From: Anaerolineales bacterium UBA877
GTDB lineage: Bacteria > Chloroflexota > Anaerolineae > Anaerolineales > Villigracilaceae
Direction of reading: 5' to 3'
NCBI GenBank assembly: GCA_002294405.1
Contig: DBFP01000019.1
Span: forward strand, 11,604 to 45,346
DNA: 33,743 nt
Position 1 is the stretch's first letter, and the number at the start of each line of letters is the position of its first letter. This document shows positions 18,309 through 26,556 of the stretch, piece after piece. The notes below the pieces were generated by a model that saw nothing but the letters and a program-made list of their open reading frames with translations, was not told the DNA's origin and ran no database searches. A program made the position numbers and the translations under genes.

Positions 18309-18923
18309 ATGTCCGAAAAACTAACCGGTCGACTTGCTGAATTGCGAAGTGGGTTAGCCCAAAAGAAACTAACAATCCTGGCGACACTTTCCGGGGCACA
18401 GATCGAAAAAGAGACAGGTAGCCTGTGCATAAGTTATTTTAACAATCGAGTTACCGTCAGTTTTCCTGAATTAATGATCAGCGATGCAAAGACCGGAACC
18501 AAACTTTCAGAGGCAAATCAGCTGCTTATTCTTTACTATTTAAATTATGCAGATGGAACTCCCCTCGAAGGGCGGTGGATTGCATTCTCCGAGTTGCGAG
18601 ATGGACGTTTTTACAACCAGGCTTTTCAAGGTTACACAGGGAAAGAACTGGCGAAATACTTTAATAACGAGATCGATGCGTTTGATCGCGCAGGGCAATT
18701 TTTGGAAGGAGTGAAAATCGCGTATGGTGACAGGGGATTTGCATTTCACATCCTGCCACGAGTGATGCTGTCGGTTATTTATCATCTTGGTGATGAAGAG
18801 TTCCACCCGAATTGTCAAATTCTTTTTGATGCCTCATCCAATCATTATCTTCCAACAGATGCTTGCGCTGTCCTCGGAAGCATGCTGACTCAGAAATTAC
18901 TTTCCGCAAACCAGATCTTTTAA
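18309..18923 (+). CDS. DUF3786-family protein
   Basis: A 204-residue soluble protein that I recognise as likely DUF3786 by the pattern LLILYYLNYADGTP, GRWIAFSELRDG, FHILPRVMLSVIYHLGDEEF and the C-terminal HYLPTDACAVLG. Members are often found in anaerobes with corrinoid or CODH/ACS genes; the biochemical role is not established. Only two Cys are present, so an N-terminal Fe-S domain seen in some relatives is absent. It starts after the operon terminator and precedes the isochorismatase gene by 5 bases, suggesting a new operon. The AGGA ahead of the start is weakly placed. Confidence 0.65.
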   Translation: MSEKLTGRLAELRSGLAQKKLTILATLSGAQIEKETGSLCISYFNNRVTVSFPELMISDAKTGTKLSEANQLLILYYLNYADGTPLEGRWIAFSELRDGRFYNQAFQGYTGKELAKYFNNEIDAFDRAGQFLEGVKIAYGDRGFAFHILPRVMLSVIYHLGDEEFHPNCQILFDASSNHYLPTDACAVLGSMLTQKLLSANQIF

Positions 18924-18928
18924 CAAGA

Positions 18929-19576
18929 ATGAAAGAGACTTATTTCACTAGAGAAACGCTGCTTCAGCAATCGCAAGAAATGCTAGCCGCGGTTTTGGAA
19001 CAACGCGCCCGGCATAATTGGAAATTTACTCCAGGCAATTCTGCATTGCTCGTGCTGGACATGCAGAATTATTTTCTGAAGGAATCTTCCCATGCATATA
19101 TTCCAAGTGCTCCTGCAATCGTTCCAAACATTCAAAAGCTGATCGAGAAGTTCATCCAACTGAAGCAGCCCTTGATTTTTACCCGTCATATTAATACAAA
19201 AGAGGACGGCAAAATGATGCTGCGGTGGTGGAAAAACTTGATAAGTGCCGACGATACAGAGAGCAACATATATGATCAAGTTGATACATCGGGGGGGATG
19301 GTCATAGAAAAAACTCAATATGATGCATTTTTCCAAACAAATTTGGATATGTTCCTGCAATCCAAAGGAATAGAGAAAGTCGTGATCACCGGGGTAATGG
19401 CAAACCTTTGTTGTGAAACAACGGCGAGATCAGCTTTCATTAGAGGATATGAGGTATTCTTTGTGATTGATGGAACAGCGGCATATAATGAGGCAGTTCA
19501 TCGCGCCACCATATTAAATCTTGCACACGGATTCGCCATTCCGGTGTTGGCCTCAGAAATACCTTGGAATAAATAA
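18929..19576 (+). CDS. Isochorismatase-family cysteine hydrolase
   Basis: A 215-residue alpha/beta hydrolase of the isochorismatase/nicotinamidase fold. The likely catalytic triad is visible: Asp44 in LVLDMQNYFL, Lys in IEKTQYDAF, and the first Cys of ANLCCETTARSAF; the latter also has the cis-peptide segment before it (GVMAN). The substrate cannot be assigned: nicotinamide, ureidoacrylate and N-carbamoyl amides are all used by relatives. An upstream in-frame ATG at 18863 would overlap the DUF3786 gene; ATG 18929 begins 5 bases after that gene's stop and gives normal family length. No clear SD, so it may depend on translational coupling. Confidence 0.88.
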   Translation: MKETYFTRETLLQQSQEMLAAVLEQRARHNWKFTPGNSALLVLDMQNYFLKESSHAYIPSAPAIVPNIQKLIEKFIQLKQPLIFTRHINTKEDGKMMLRWWKNLISADDTESNIYDQVDTSGGMVIEKTQYDAFFQTNLDMFLQSKGIEKVVITGVMANLCCETTARSAFIRGYEVFFVIDGTAAYNEAVHRATILNLAHGFAIPVLASEIPWNK

Positions 19577-19620
19577 ATATTGCGCGTAGCCATAAACACC
19601 TAAATTTAATTCATATAAAT

Positions 19621-20523
19621 ATGACTTATAAAAAGCATAAAGTTTATCCAGTTGTTATAATTGGCGCTGGTCCTGCGGGTTGTGCCGCGGCAATCCAACT
19701 GCGCAGATCGGGGATTCGGTTCCTGCTGATTGAAGGTGACCGAATTGGTGGATTGGTGAGGAGCGCCAACCTTATTGAAAATTATCCAGGATTCCCTTGT
19801 GGAATTTCAGGTCCCGATCTAGCCTCATTATTTGAAAACCAATTAAACCAGTTAAAAATAAATATTACTCACGAGGTGGTAAATAGCCTTGACTATGATG
19901 AACCAGCGTACAAAATAGACACAGAGAATGGCGTTTTTCTCTCTACCAATATTATCTTGGCTAGCGGCACTAGACCAAAACCAATTCCATTTGAGGTATC
20001 AATAAGGCTTCAAAACAAAGTGATAAGTGATATTGGTCCAATTCTTGGGATTAAAAATCAGCGAGTGATAATTGTGGGGGCAGGAGACGCGGCCTTTGAT
20101 TATGCCTTGAACTTGGCAAAATGGAATACAGTTGAGATCTTGAACCATCGTAAAACGATCAGTTGCCTGCCATTACTCACGCAAAGGGCATTTACCTTAG
20201 ACTCTATTTCATATACTGATGAAATTAAAGTGACTGGGGTAAAGTCTAAAAGGGTAAATCCAAGATTGCATGTCATCTGCGAGAGGAAAGGGAAGCAGTC
20301 AGTGATTCCTGTAGATTATCTTCTCTTCGCCATTGGGCGGATTCCTAATATAAGCTTCCTTTCTGATAGAATTCGTAATAACGAAGGCCATCTTATAAGA
20401 TCTGGGTCACTTTATTACGCAGGTGATGTTAAAAATGGTTTTTTTCGACAAACCGTCATTGCAGCAGGTGATGGCTTGAGAGCTGCAATGGAAATATCCA
20501 ACGTTTTATTGGAGTCCCAATGA
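19621..20523 (+). CDS. Second thioredoxin-reductase-like flavoprotein lacking CxxC
   Basis: A 300-residue FAD/NAD(P) oxidoreductase: FAD motif VVIIGAGPAGCAAAIQLRR, GGLVRSANLIENYPGF (a typical TrxR-like stretch), IILASGTRPK, NAD(P) motif VIIVGAGDAAFDYAL and C-terminal YYAGDVKNG. The region between the two folds that holds the CxxC in thioredoxin reductases is shortened (NKVISDIGPILGIKNQ) and has no cysteine. Its stop overlaps the start of the radical SAM gene by 4 bases (ATGA), which implies coupled translation and a shared pathway, perhaps electron supply to the SAM enzyme (inference). No SD is visible before ATG 19621. The gene reads more AT-rich than the acs genes. Confidence 0.83.
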   Translation: MTYKKHKVYPVVIIGAGPAGCAAAIQLRRSGIRFLLIEGDRIGGLVRSANLIENYPGFPCGISGPDLASLFENQLNQLKINITHEVVNSLDYDEPAYKIDTENGVFLSTNIILASGTRPKPIPFEVSIRLQNKVISDIGPILGIKNQRVIIVGAGDAAFDYALNLAKWNTVEILNHRKTISCLPLLTQRAFTLDSISYTDEIKVTGVKSKRVNPRLHVICERKGKQSVIPVDYLLFAIGRIPNISFLSDRIRNNEGHLIRSGSLYYAGDVKNGFFRQTVIAAGDGLRAAMEISNVLLESQ

Positions 20524-21464
20524 AAGTATATGCAGTAACAGGTACGACCGATGTTGCATCCGTTTATATGGCGGAGATGGGAAATGACCGGTTAATAGAA
20601 TTCGTGGAGGCTTGTCAACCTCCATATTCTCGTGATGAACGCTGGATCTTGATGATTTCCACTTTATATGGCTGCCCGGTAAAATGTCAAATTTGTGATG
20701 CAGGCGGGCAATATCGGGGTAAACCTAATGTTTCAGAAATATTAGCCCAGATCGATTACCTGGTTTTTCGCTGGTATCCAGACGGTTGCGTCCCTGCAAA
20801 AAAATTTAAAATCCAGTTTGCACGGATGGGGGAACCCTCTCTAAATGATGCCGTACTGGATGTTCTGGAACAATTAAAGGACCGTTATACAGCTCCTGGT
20901 TTGATGCCTTCGATTTCGACAATCGCTCCACAGGGGAAAGATCATTTCTTTGATCGATTGGTAGAAATTAAAAATCGTTTTTATGCAAAAGGTCAATTTC
21001 AGTTTCAATTTTCAATACACACAACTGATGGAAAATTGCGCGACCAACTTATTCCCGTTCAGAAATGGTCATTTGAACAGATGGCGGCTTATGGAGATAG
21101 TTTCCTGAACCCAGGAGATCGCAAGATAACTCTAAACTTTGCGCTTGCGGAGGGAATGCCCATTGAACCAGATGTGCTACTGAGATATTTCGATCCATTA
21201 TCGTACTTGATAAAAATTACACCAGTGAATCCAACCTGCCAGGCAGTAAAAAACGGATTGGCTTCATATATTGATCCCCGAAAACCAGGAATGAATAATC
21301 AGATTGCAAAAAAATTGACTCACGCTGGTTATGAGGTGATCATCAGCATTGGCGAAGTGAGGGAAAATCAAATTGGCAGTAATTGTGGTCAGTATGTACT
21401 AAATTATCTGGCAAATGGGATCCCCATAAAAGATGCGTATTCGTATAAAGTTGAGACAATTTGA
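20520..21464 (+). CDS. RlmN/Cfr-like radical SAM protein, non-canonical
   Basis: A 314-residue radical SAM enzyme. Cys52, Cys56 and Cys59 (GCPVKCQICDAGG) form the CxxxCxxC 4Fe-4S site. Several stretches parallel RlmN/Cfr: ARMGEPSLN, FQFSIHTTDGKLRDQLIP, IKITPVNP, and the C-terminal SNCGQYV, whose Cys289 aligns with the methyl-carrying Cys355 of E. coli RlmN. The second catalytic Cys of RlmN (Cys118, seven residues before the first cluster Cys) is Met45 here. It is also shorter than RlmN (about 350-390). It may therefore perform a different methyl or radical transfer than rRNA A2503 methylation. It overlaps the upstream flavoprotein and precedes two CooC genes, so a role in cofactor maturation is possible but unproven. 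Confidence 0.85.
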   Translation: MKVYAVTGTTDVASVYMAEMGNDRLIEFVEACQPPYSRDERWILMISTLYGCPVKCQICDAGGQYRGKPNVSEILAQIDYLVFRWYPDGCVPAKKFKIQFARMGEPSLNDAVLDVLEQLKDRYTAPGLMPSISTIAPQGKDHFFDRLVEIKNRFYAKGQFQFQFSIHTTDGKLRDQLIPVQKWSFEQMAAYGDSFLNPGDRKITLNFALAEGMPIEPDVLLRYFDPLSYLIKITPVNPTCQAVKNGLASYIDPRKPGMNNQIAKKLTHAGYEVIISIGEVRENQIGSNCGQYVLNYLANGIPIKDAYSYKVETI

Positions 21465-21491
21465 GTTGAATATAAATAATTCAGGAGAGAA

Positions 21492-22256
21492 ATGAAAATA
21501 GCGATTACTGGTAAAGGTGGAGTTGGAAAAACAACCCTCACGGCATTACTGGGTCAGCATTATGCAGACATGGGTCTTGAGGTGATGGTCGTCGATGCTG
21601 ATCCTTCCCCTTGCCTGGCGGGGGCGTTGGGCTTGCCGGCTGATTTACGATCAAAACTATGCCCGATTGTTGAAATGGATGAGTTAATTGAAGAAAGGAC
21701 AGGTGCAAAACCCGGCACTATTGGGGGATTCTTTACCCTTAACCCGCGTGTGGATGATATTCCTGAAAGATTCAGTGTGCTGCATCGGGGAGTGCGCTTG
21801 TTGGAAATGGGCAGCGTGGATATGGGCGGGTCAGGATGTATTTGTCCAGAGTCTGCCATGCTGAAGACTCTATTTACCCACCTTCTTTTCCGAAATGATG
21901 AGGTTCTCCTGTTGGATATGTATGCTGGAGTCGAGCATCTGGGTCGGGCCACCGTAGATTTTGTGGATGCCATGCTGGTGGTCGTCGAGCCAACTCGACG
22001 TTCATTGGGAACAGCCGCCCAAATTAAAAAATTGGCAAACGATATTGGCTTGACAAAGCTGTTCCTGGTCGGAAATAAGATCCGTAACAAGGAAGAATCT
22101 GAATTTGTAAAGGCTGAAACACCTGGAATTCCGGTCATAGGATTTTTACCCGCAGATTTAAAAGTCCAGGAAGCAGATAGGTTGGGGATACCAGTTTACG
22201 ATCATGTGCCTGAACTTAAATGCGCTGCAGCAGAAATTGCCAAGGTCTTCAAATAA
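21492..22256 (+). CDS. cooC: CooC/AcsF-type nickel-insertion ATPase, copy 1
   Basis: A 254-residue MinD/SIMIBI-class ATPase. It has the deviant Walker A GKGGVGKTT at residues 7-15, switch I DADPSPCLAGALG, and a Walker B-like LLLDMYAGVEHLGR. The CooC nickel-binding CxC is Cys116-Ile-Cys118. The family matures the Ni-containing clusters of CODH (C-cluster) or ACS (A-cluster) by ATP-dependent nickel delivery as a dimer. SD AGGAGAG. It is followed by a second, clearly different paralogue. Which client each serves cannot be told from sequence. Confidence 0.9.
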   Translation: MKIAITGKGGVGKTTLTALLGQHYADMGLEVMVVDADPSPCLAGALGLPADLRSKLCPIVEMDELIEERTGAKPGTIGGFFTLNPRVDDIPERFSVLHRGVRLLEMGSVDMGGSGCICPESAMLKTLFTHLLFRNDEVLLLDMYAGVEHLGRATVDFVDAMLVVVEPTRRSLGTAAQIKKLANDIGLTKLFLVGNKIRNKEESEFVKAETPGIPVIGFLPADLKVQEADRLGIPVYDHVPELKCAAAEIAKVFK

Positions 22257-22303
22257 CACTCAATGATTGGTATAAGGAATCGGAAGTAATTTAATGGAGA
22301 ATT

Positions 22304-23089
22304 ATGACTACAACAATTGCACTTGCGGGTAAGGGCGGTGTGGGAAAAACCACGGTCGCCGGTATGGTTATAAAATACCTGGCTCAAAACCAATCGGGGA
22401 GCATTTTGGCCATCGACGCCGATCCATCCAGTAATCTGAATATGGTACTTGGTCTTGATCTTGAATGGACCGTAGGGGACATCCGGGAAGATATGCTTGA
22501 GAAAGTCAAGGCATCCTTGACAGAAGGAGGGGCGGCGATGGGTTCGATGCCAGGCGGGCAATCCAAGAGGGACTACCTGGATTACCATGTCCGTTCGTCT
22601 CTTGCAGAGGGCAGCCGTTTTGACCTGATCGCCATGGGTCGCGGAGAAGGGTCTGGATGCTATTGTGCGGTAAACCATAACCTGCGGGAAGTAATCGACG
22701 GCATGAGCCGGCATTATTCTTATGTTGTAATCGATAATGAAGCCGGCATGGAGCATCTTTCCAGACGCACAACCCGCGATGTACAACATCTACTTATTGT
22801 CAGCGATCCCACACAGCGTGGATTGGTGGCAGCCCAGCGAATCGGGGAGATGAGTAAAGAATTGGATATCAAGATAGAGCAAGCTCATCTCATTCTAAAT
22901 CGAGTGCCAAATGGAATCCCGGTCGAATTAAAGGAATCCATTTCACAAGTTGGCGTGCCATTGCTGGGAGTAATTCCGACCAACGATGAACTGACAACCT
23001 TTGAATACAGCGGGCGTCCATTAGTGAACCTGGATAATGATTCTCCAGTTTACAGGGCGGTGGAAGAAATGCTGAGAATATTACTATAA
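22304..23089 (+). CDS. CooC/AcsF-type nickel-insertion ATPase, copy 2
   Basis: A 261-residue paralogue of the preceding ATPase with the same deviant Walker A (AGKGGVGKTT), DADPSSNLNMVLG, and a CooC-type CxC at Cys119-Tyr-Cys121 (GSGCYCAVN), followed by VVIDNEAGMEHLSRRT. It differs in the segment after the first switch (an acidic helical insert around residues 50-85 with SLTEGGAAMGSMPGG). SD GGAG. The tandem pair suggests separate maturation factors for CODH and ACS, an inference. No ArsA or NifH features that would favour another function are seen. Confidence 0.9.
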   Translation: MTTTIALAGKGGVGKTTVAGMVIKYLAQNQSGSILAIDADPSSNLNMVLGLDLEWTVGDIREDMLEKVKASLTEGGAAMGSMPGGQSKRDYLDYHVRSSLAEGSRFDLIAMGRGEGSGCYCAVNHNLREVIDGMSRHYSYVVIDNEAGMEHLSRRTTRDVQHLLIVSDPTQRGLVAAQRIGEMSKELDIKIEQAHLILNRVPNGIPVELKESISQVGVPLLGVIPTNDELTTFEYSGRPLVNLDNDSPVYRAVEEMLRILL

Positions 23090-23145
23090 ATGCCACTGGA
23101 CCCGGTAGAAATTGAACACATAGCGTTGATCAACCGATAGTTTGA

Positions 23146-24012
23146 ATGAACATTCTCGTTTTTACTTACGCCATAAATGGTCTCCTAATGGTTGCCCTTC
23201 CAATTAGCCTGGCAATCTATTTGACCAGCAAATTTATCCTGGGATGGCGGCTGTTCTGGATCGGGGCGTTAACCTTCATATTTTCCCAAATATTGCATAT
23301 TCCCTTTAATGCTCTTGTTGCCCCCCTTTTTAATCGTACCGATTTCACGGGTTTGCCAGTAATCCTCCAAAATGTTCTTTTGTCTGGTTTCCTTGGGATC
23401 AGCGCCGGTGTATTTGAAGAGTTGTCGCGATATATAATGTATCGATGGTGGGCAAAAGAAGCCCGTTCTTGGAGCAACGGTTTACTTGCAGGAACAGGTC
23501 ATGGAGGGATTGAGGCGATTTTACTTGGCATATTGGTGCTCTATGGATATATACAAATGCTGATTGCTCGAGGAGTGGATATTTCCACATTGGTAACGCC
23601 AGAAAAAGTTGAGTTGGCAAAAATGCAGATCACGGCATATTGGTCTGCACCCTGGTACTTGACATTGCTGGGTGGTGTGGAACGACTGTTTACCCTTCCG
23701 CTGCACCTGGCGTGTTCGGTGCTAGTTTTACAGGCATTTATTCGAAATAAATTCTGGTGGGTAAGCCTGGCAATCTTTTACCATGCTGTTGTGGATGGGG
23801 TGGCTGTATTTTTATCGAGACTTGCATTTCCCCCATTATTCATCGAGGGTATTATTGGCATCTTTGCTATCATCAGCCTCTTCATAATATATTCCACTCG
23901 ACAGGTAGATCCTAAATTGGAAATAATACCAATTTCATTTCCAAAAAAAGATTTTAAACCCAGACCGCCTGAAGAAACCGTCATAAATTTAGACCAGACC
24001 CGTTTCCAATAG
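23146..24012 (+). CDS. YhfC-type intramembrane metalloprotease-like protein
   Basis: A 288-residue integral membrane protein with about seven hydrophobic segments. Conserved polar positions in membrane segments fit the YhfC/CPBP-like glutamic protease group: EELSRY (about residue 88), GTGHGGIEAI (about 117) and FYHAVVDG (about 211). It precedes an ABC exporter gene set by 11 bases, an arrangement often seen when such proteases process or protect against a transported peptide; the substrate here is unknown. The start has a weak SD. Confidence 0.75.
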   Translation: MNILVFTYAINGLLMVALPISLAIYLTSKFILGWRLFWIGALTFIFSQILHIPFNALVAPLFNRTDFTGLPVILQNVLLSGFLGISAGVFEELSRYIMYRWWAKEARSWSNGLLAGTGHGGIEAILLGILVLYGYIQMLIARGVDISTLVTPEKVELAKMQITAYWSAPWYLTLLGGVERLFTLPLHLACSVLVLQAFIRNKFWWVSLAIFYHAVVDGVAVFLSRLAFPPLFIEGIIGIFAIISLFIIYSTRQVDPKLEIIPISFPKKDFKPRPPEETVINLDQTRFQ

Positions 24013-24023
24013 AGGGATAAGAC

Positions 24024-24932
24024 ATGATTCATACAGACAATCTATCAAAAAAATTTGGGGCTATTCAGGCAGTGGAGAGTCTAAACTTGGATGTGGCGGA
24101 AGGCGAGGTATTCGGTTTCCTTGGCCCAAATGGAGCGGGTAAAACAACGACCGTTCGCTTGTTAACCTGCCTCATCAGTCCAACTGGAGGCTCGGCAACT
24201 ATCAATGGATTCGCGGTCGGACAGCAGGATACTGAGATCCGGCGGATTGTTGGGGTTCTAACTGAAACTCCAGGAATGTATGATAACTTATCTGCTGAAT
24301 ATAACTTGCGGATATTTGCAGAGCTATATGAGGTAAAAGATGTAAAGGGACAAATTGAAAAGTACCTCAAGATGCTTGGCCTGTATGAACGGCGCCAAGA
24401 TGCTGCAGGAACATTTTCCAAAGGGATGAAGCAAAAACTGGCGATCGCACGCGCTCTGCTGCACGAGCCGCGCATACTATTCCTTGATGAACCTACGGCA
24501 GGGCTGGACCCGGAGGCATCCCATCTGGTCCGGGAATTCATTGCAGAACTCAGGAAGGAAGGTCGGACAATATTCCTTTGCACTCACAACCTGGATGAAG
24601 CTGATCGCCTATGTGATCGCATCGGGGTATTTAAATCTCATCTGCTTGTTGTGGATACTCCTTCGAACCTGCGTTCTTCAGTATTTGGGCGGAAGGTGGT
24701 ATTTCATCTTCGATCGGCGGATGAGGTTATTAGCAGCGCTGTACGAAAACTCGCAGTTGCGAGGGAAGTGAAAATAGTGGAGAATAAGCTGGTGGTAACC
24801 CTCGATGATCCTGAAAGGCAAAACCCGGAGATCGTTCGAACTCTTGTTGCGGCCGGTGCTGATGTTCAGTTTGTTGGAGAATTACGCCATTCCCTGGAAG
24901 ATGTTTACTTGCAGCTGGTCAAAGGTGCTTAA
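24024..24932 (+). CDS. ABC transporter ATP-binding protein (ABC-2 type system)
   Basis: A 302-residue ATPase with Walker A GPNGAGKTT (about residue 34), Q-loop region VGVLTETPGMY, signature FSKGMKQKLAIARAL, Walker B ILFLDEPTAGLDP and H-loop LCTHNLDEADRL. The C-terminal extension of about 80 residues is usual for CcmA/NatA-type ATPases. The signature reads FSKGM rather than LSGGQ, common in this group. It ends one base before the permease ATG, so the two form one transporter that likely exports an ion, lipid or peptide; the substrate is not evident. Confidence 0.93.
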   Translation: MIHTDNLSKKFGAIQAVESLNLDVAEGEVFGFLGPNGAGKTTTVRLLTCLISPTGGSATINGFAVGQQDTEIRRIVGVLTETPGMYDNLSAEYNLRIFAELYEVKDVKGQIEKYLKMLGLYERRQDAAGTFSKGMKQKLAIARALLHEPRILFLDEPTAGLDPEASHLVREFIAELRKEGRTIFLCTHNLDEADRLCDRIGVFKSHLLVVDTPSNLRSSVFGRKVVFHLRSADEVISSAVRKLAVAREVKIVENKLVVTLDDPERQNPEIVRTLVAAGADVQFVGELRHSLEDVYLQLVKGA

Positions 24933-24933
24933 T

Positions 24934-25737
24934 ATGAAAAAGATCAAAACCATTATTCGAAAAGAATGGGCGGAAGTATTCAAGAATCGCATGGTGATTT
25001 TTACGATTGCCTTTCTTCCTCTCATATTAACAGCCATCCCATTAGGGATAATTTATGGAACCCGGAGTTCTGGAGCAACAACTGATGCAAACCGCGTTGA
25101 CAGCGGGTTACCAGCCGAGATGACCAAGTCAATGTGCCCAAGTGGATTAAGTGGATCTGATTGTTTCCAGGTGTTCATGGTCAGTGAGTTCATGATGCTG
25201 TTCATGCTCATACCCGTGGCCATCCCGGTGACCATTGCAGCCTACTCAATTGTCGGTGAAAAGACAACCCACAGCCTTGAGCCACTGCTGGCTACACCCG
25301 TGACCACCCTTGAATTGCTGATGGGCAAATGCCTGGCTGCCGTAATACCGGCGGTGTTGGCGACATATGGAGGATTTGGGATTTTTGCACTAGGCTCCTG
25401 GATCATTGTTTCCAACAAGAGCTTGCTCATGGCTATGCTCGATGCGCGCTGGCTGATTGCCATATTCATTGTTGGGCCATTGCTTGCAGTGATGGCTGTT
25501 ACCTTTGCGCTGATGATTTCATCGCGCGTTGATGACCCTCGAGTCGCTGAGCAGGTTTCCATGGTTGTGATTGTCCCAGTCCTCGCGGGATTCTTTGGTC
25601 AGGTAGCCGGACTGTTTGTTTTGAACAAGCAGATAATCACGATTGTTGCCTTTGTCATGCTTGGACTTGACGCAGTGCTGCTTTACCTGACTATGCGCGT
25701 TTTCCAGCGCGAGCAAATTCTGACCCGATGGAAGTGA
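24934..25737 (+). CDS. ABC-2 type transporter permease
   Basis: A 267-residue membrane protein with about six transmembrane segments: an N-terminal cytoplasmic KKIKTIIRKEWAEVFKN, the first helix IFTIAFLPLILTAIPLGI, an extracytoplasmic loop with two Cys (about residues 65-75, MCPSGLSGSDCF), then VAIPVTIAAYSIVGEKTTHSLEPLLATPVT, a typical ABC-2 core. The two loop cysteines could form a disulfide. The frame is open upstream to 24805, inside the ATPase gene, but ATG 24934 directly follows the ATPase stop. Partner of the preceding ATPase. Confidence 0.9.
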   Translation: MKKIKTIIRKEWAEVFKNRMVIFTIAFLPLILTAIPLGIIYGTRSSGATTDANRVDSGLPAEMTKSMCPSGLSGSDCFQVFMVSEFMMLFMLIPVAIPVTIAAYSIVGEKTTHSLEPLLATPVTTLELLMGKCLAAVIPAVLATYGGFGIFALGSWIIVSNKSLLMAMLDARWLIAIFIVGPLLAVMAVTFALMISSRVDDPRVAEQVSMVVIVPVLAGFFGQVAGLFVLNKQIITIVAFVMLGLDAVLLYLTMRVFQREQILTRWK

Positions 25738-25741
25738 AAGT

Positions 25742-26494
25742 ATGAATAGAAACCAGACTGCCTTATTAGTTGCTGCTATTATTACTTTCCTTATATTCAT
25801 ACCCGTTCATGCTCAAACCGAAGAGATGACACTAAAGTTATCCCGCGATTGGGGATATGGTGGGTTTAACGGAGATATTCAGGGGTTATTCTCAATGAAA
25901 GCCACAGGACCGGCGGACCTTACGAAGGTGGAATTTTATATTGATGATGTAAAGCTCGGGGAGGTTGAAAGGGCTCCGTTCAATTTGCAATTTAACACTG
26001 ATAATTTCTCCCTTGGCAAACACAATTTATATGCCTTGGGGTACGCCTTGAATGTTCAAAAATATAAATCCAACATTATCCCTAGGAATTTCGTCCCCGC
26101 TTCGGAAGGCACCAAATCCGCCATGAAGTTTGTATTACCTATTGTGGTGATAGTGTTTGGGTTCATCCTGCTCTCATTTGTAATCCCATTGGTGACTACC
26201 AGAGGGAAGATCCTGGAATTACCACTTGGCGCAGGGCGAATTTATAAATTTGGTGGGGGAATTTGCCCGAAATGCAGCCGACCCTTTGGTTTTCAGGCAC
26301 TAAGCATGAATCTTGGTTTCTCTAAACTTGCCAGATGCCCGTATTGTGGAAAATGGAGCCCGGTTCGCATTCAACCTCTGGCGAAATTACGGGAAGCGGA
26401 GGCCGCGGAAATGCAATGGGGAAAACCACAGGTGAAGGAAGAAACCGAGGAGGAAAAATTACGCAAGGAATTGGACGATTCGAAGTATCAATGA
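25742..26494 (+). CDS. Membrane-anchored zinc-ribbon protein with extracellular Ig-like domain
   Basis: A 250-residue protein I do not recognise as a named family. An N-terminal signal peptide (residues 1-24, ending PVHAQ) precedes a beta-rich domain (about 27-115, TKVEFYIDDVKLGEVERAPF) like an Ig-like or Big-type fold. A transmembrane helix follows (about 127-152), then a cytoplasmic zinc ribbon (CPKCSRPF ... CPYCGKWSP) and a charged helical tail. It begins 4 bases after the permease stop with GGAAGTGA as SD, so it belongs to the same operon. It may be an accessory or sensor component of the transporter. Confidence 0.8.
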   Translation: MNRNQTALLVAAIITFLIFIPVHAQTEEMTLKLSRDWGYGGFNGDIQGLFSMKATGPADLTKVEFYIDDVKLGEVERAPFNLQFNTDNFSLGKHNLYALGYALNVQKYKSNIIPRNFVPASEGTKSAMKFVLPIVVIVFGFILLSFVIPLVTTRGKILELPLGAGRIYKFGGGICPKCSRPFGFQALSMNLGFSKLARCPYCGKWSPVRIQPLAKLREAEAAEMQWGKPQVKEETEEEKLRKELDDSKYQ

Positions 26495-26507
26495 CACTGG
26501 TACATTA

Positions 26508-26537
26508 AAAAAACCCGGTCAAAGAACCGGGTTTTTT
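26508..26537. terminator. Bidirectional intrinsic terminator between convergent genes
   Basis: A perfect 12-bp stem, AAAAAACCCGGT (26508-26519) and ACCGGGTTTTTT (26526-26537), with a 6-base loop. The terminal A- and T-tracts give a U-run in both directions. It sits between the zinc-ribbon gene (+) and the unrecognised gene (-). Confidence 0.92.
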
Positions 26538-26556
26538 GCTGGATTGGAACGCGGAA

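Noticed and set aside
21560..22138. 192-codon ORF on the - strand
   Set aside because: Antisense to the first CooC gene, which has all its motifs; no SD or family resemblance.
24805..24933. Upstream extension of the ABC-2 permease
   Set aside because: It lies inside the ATPase gene; ATG 24934 starts a typical permease N-terminus.
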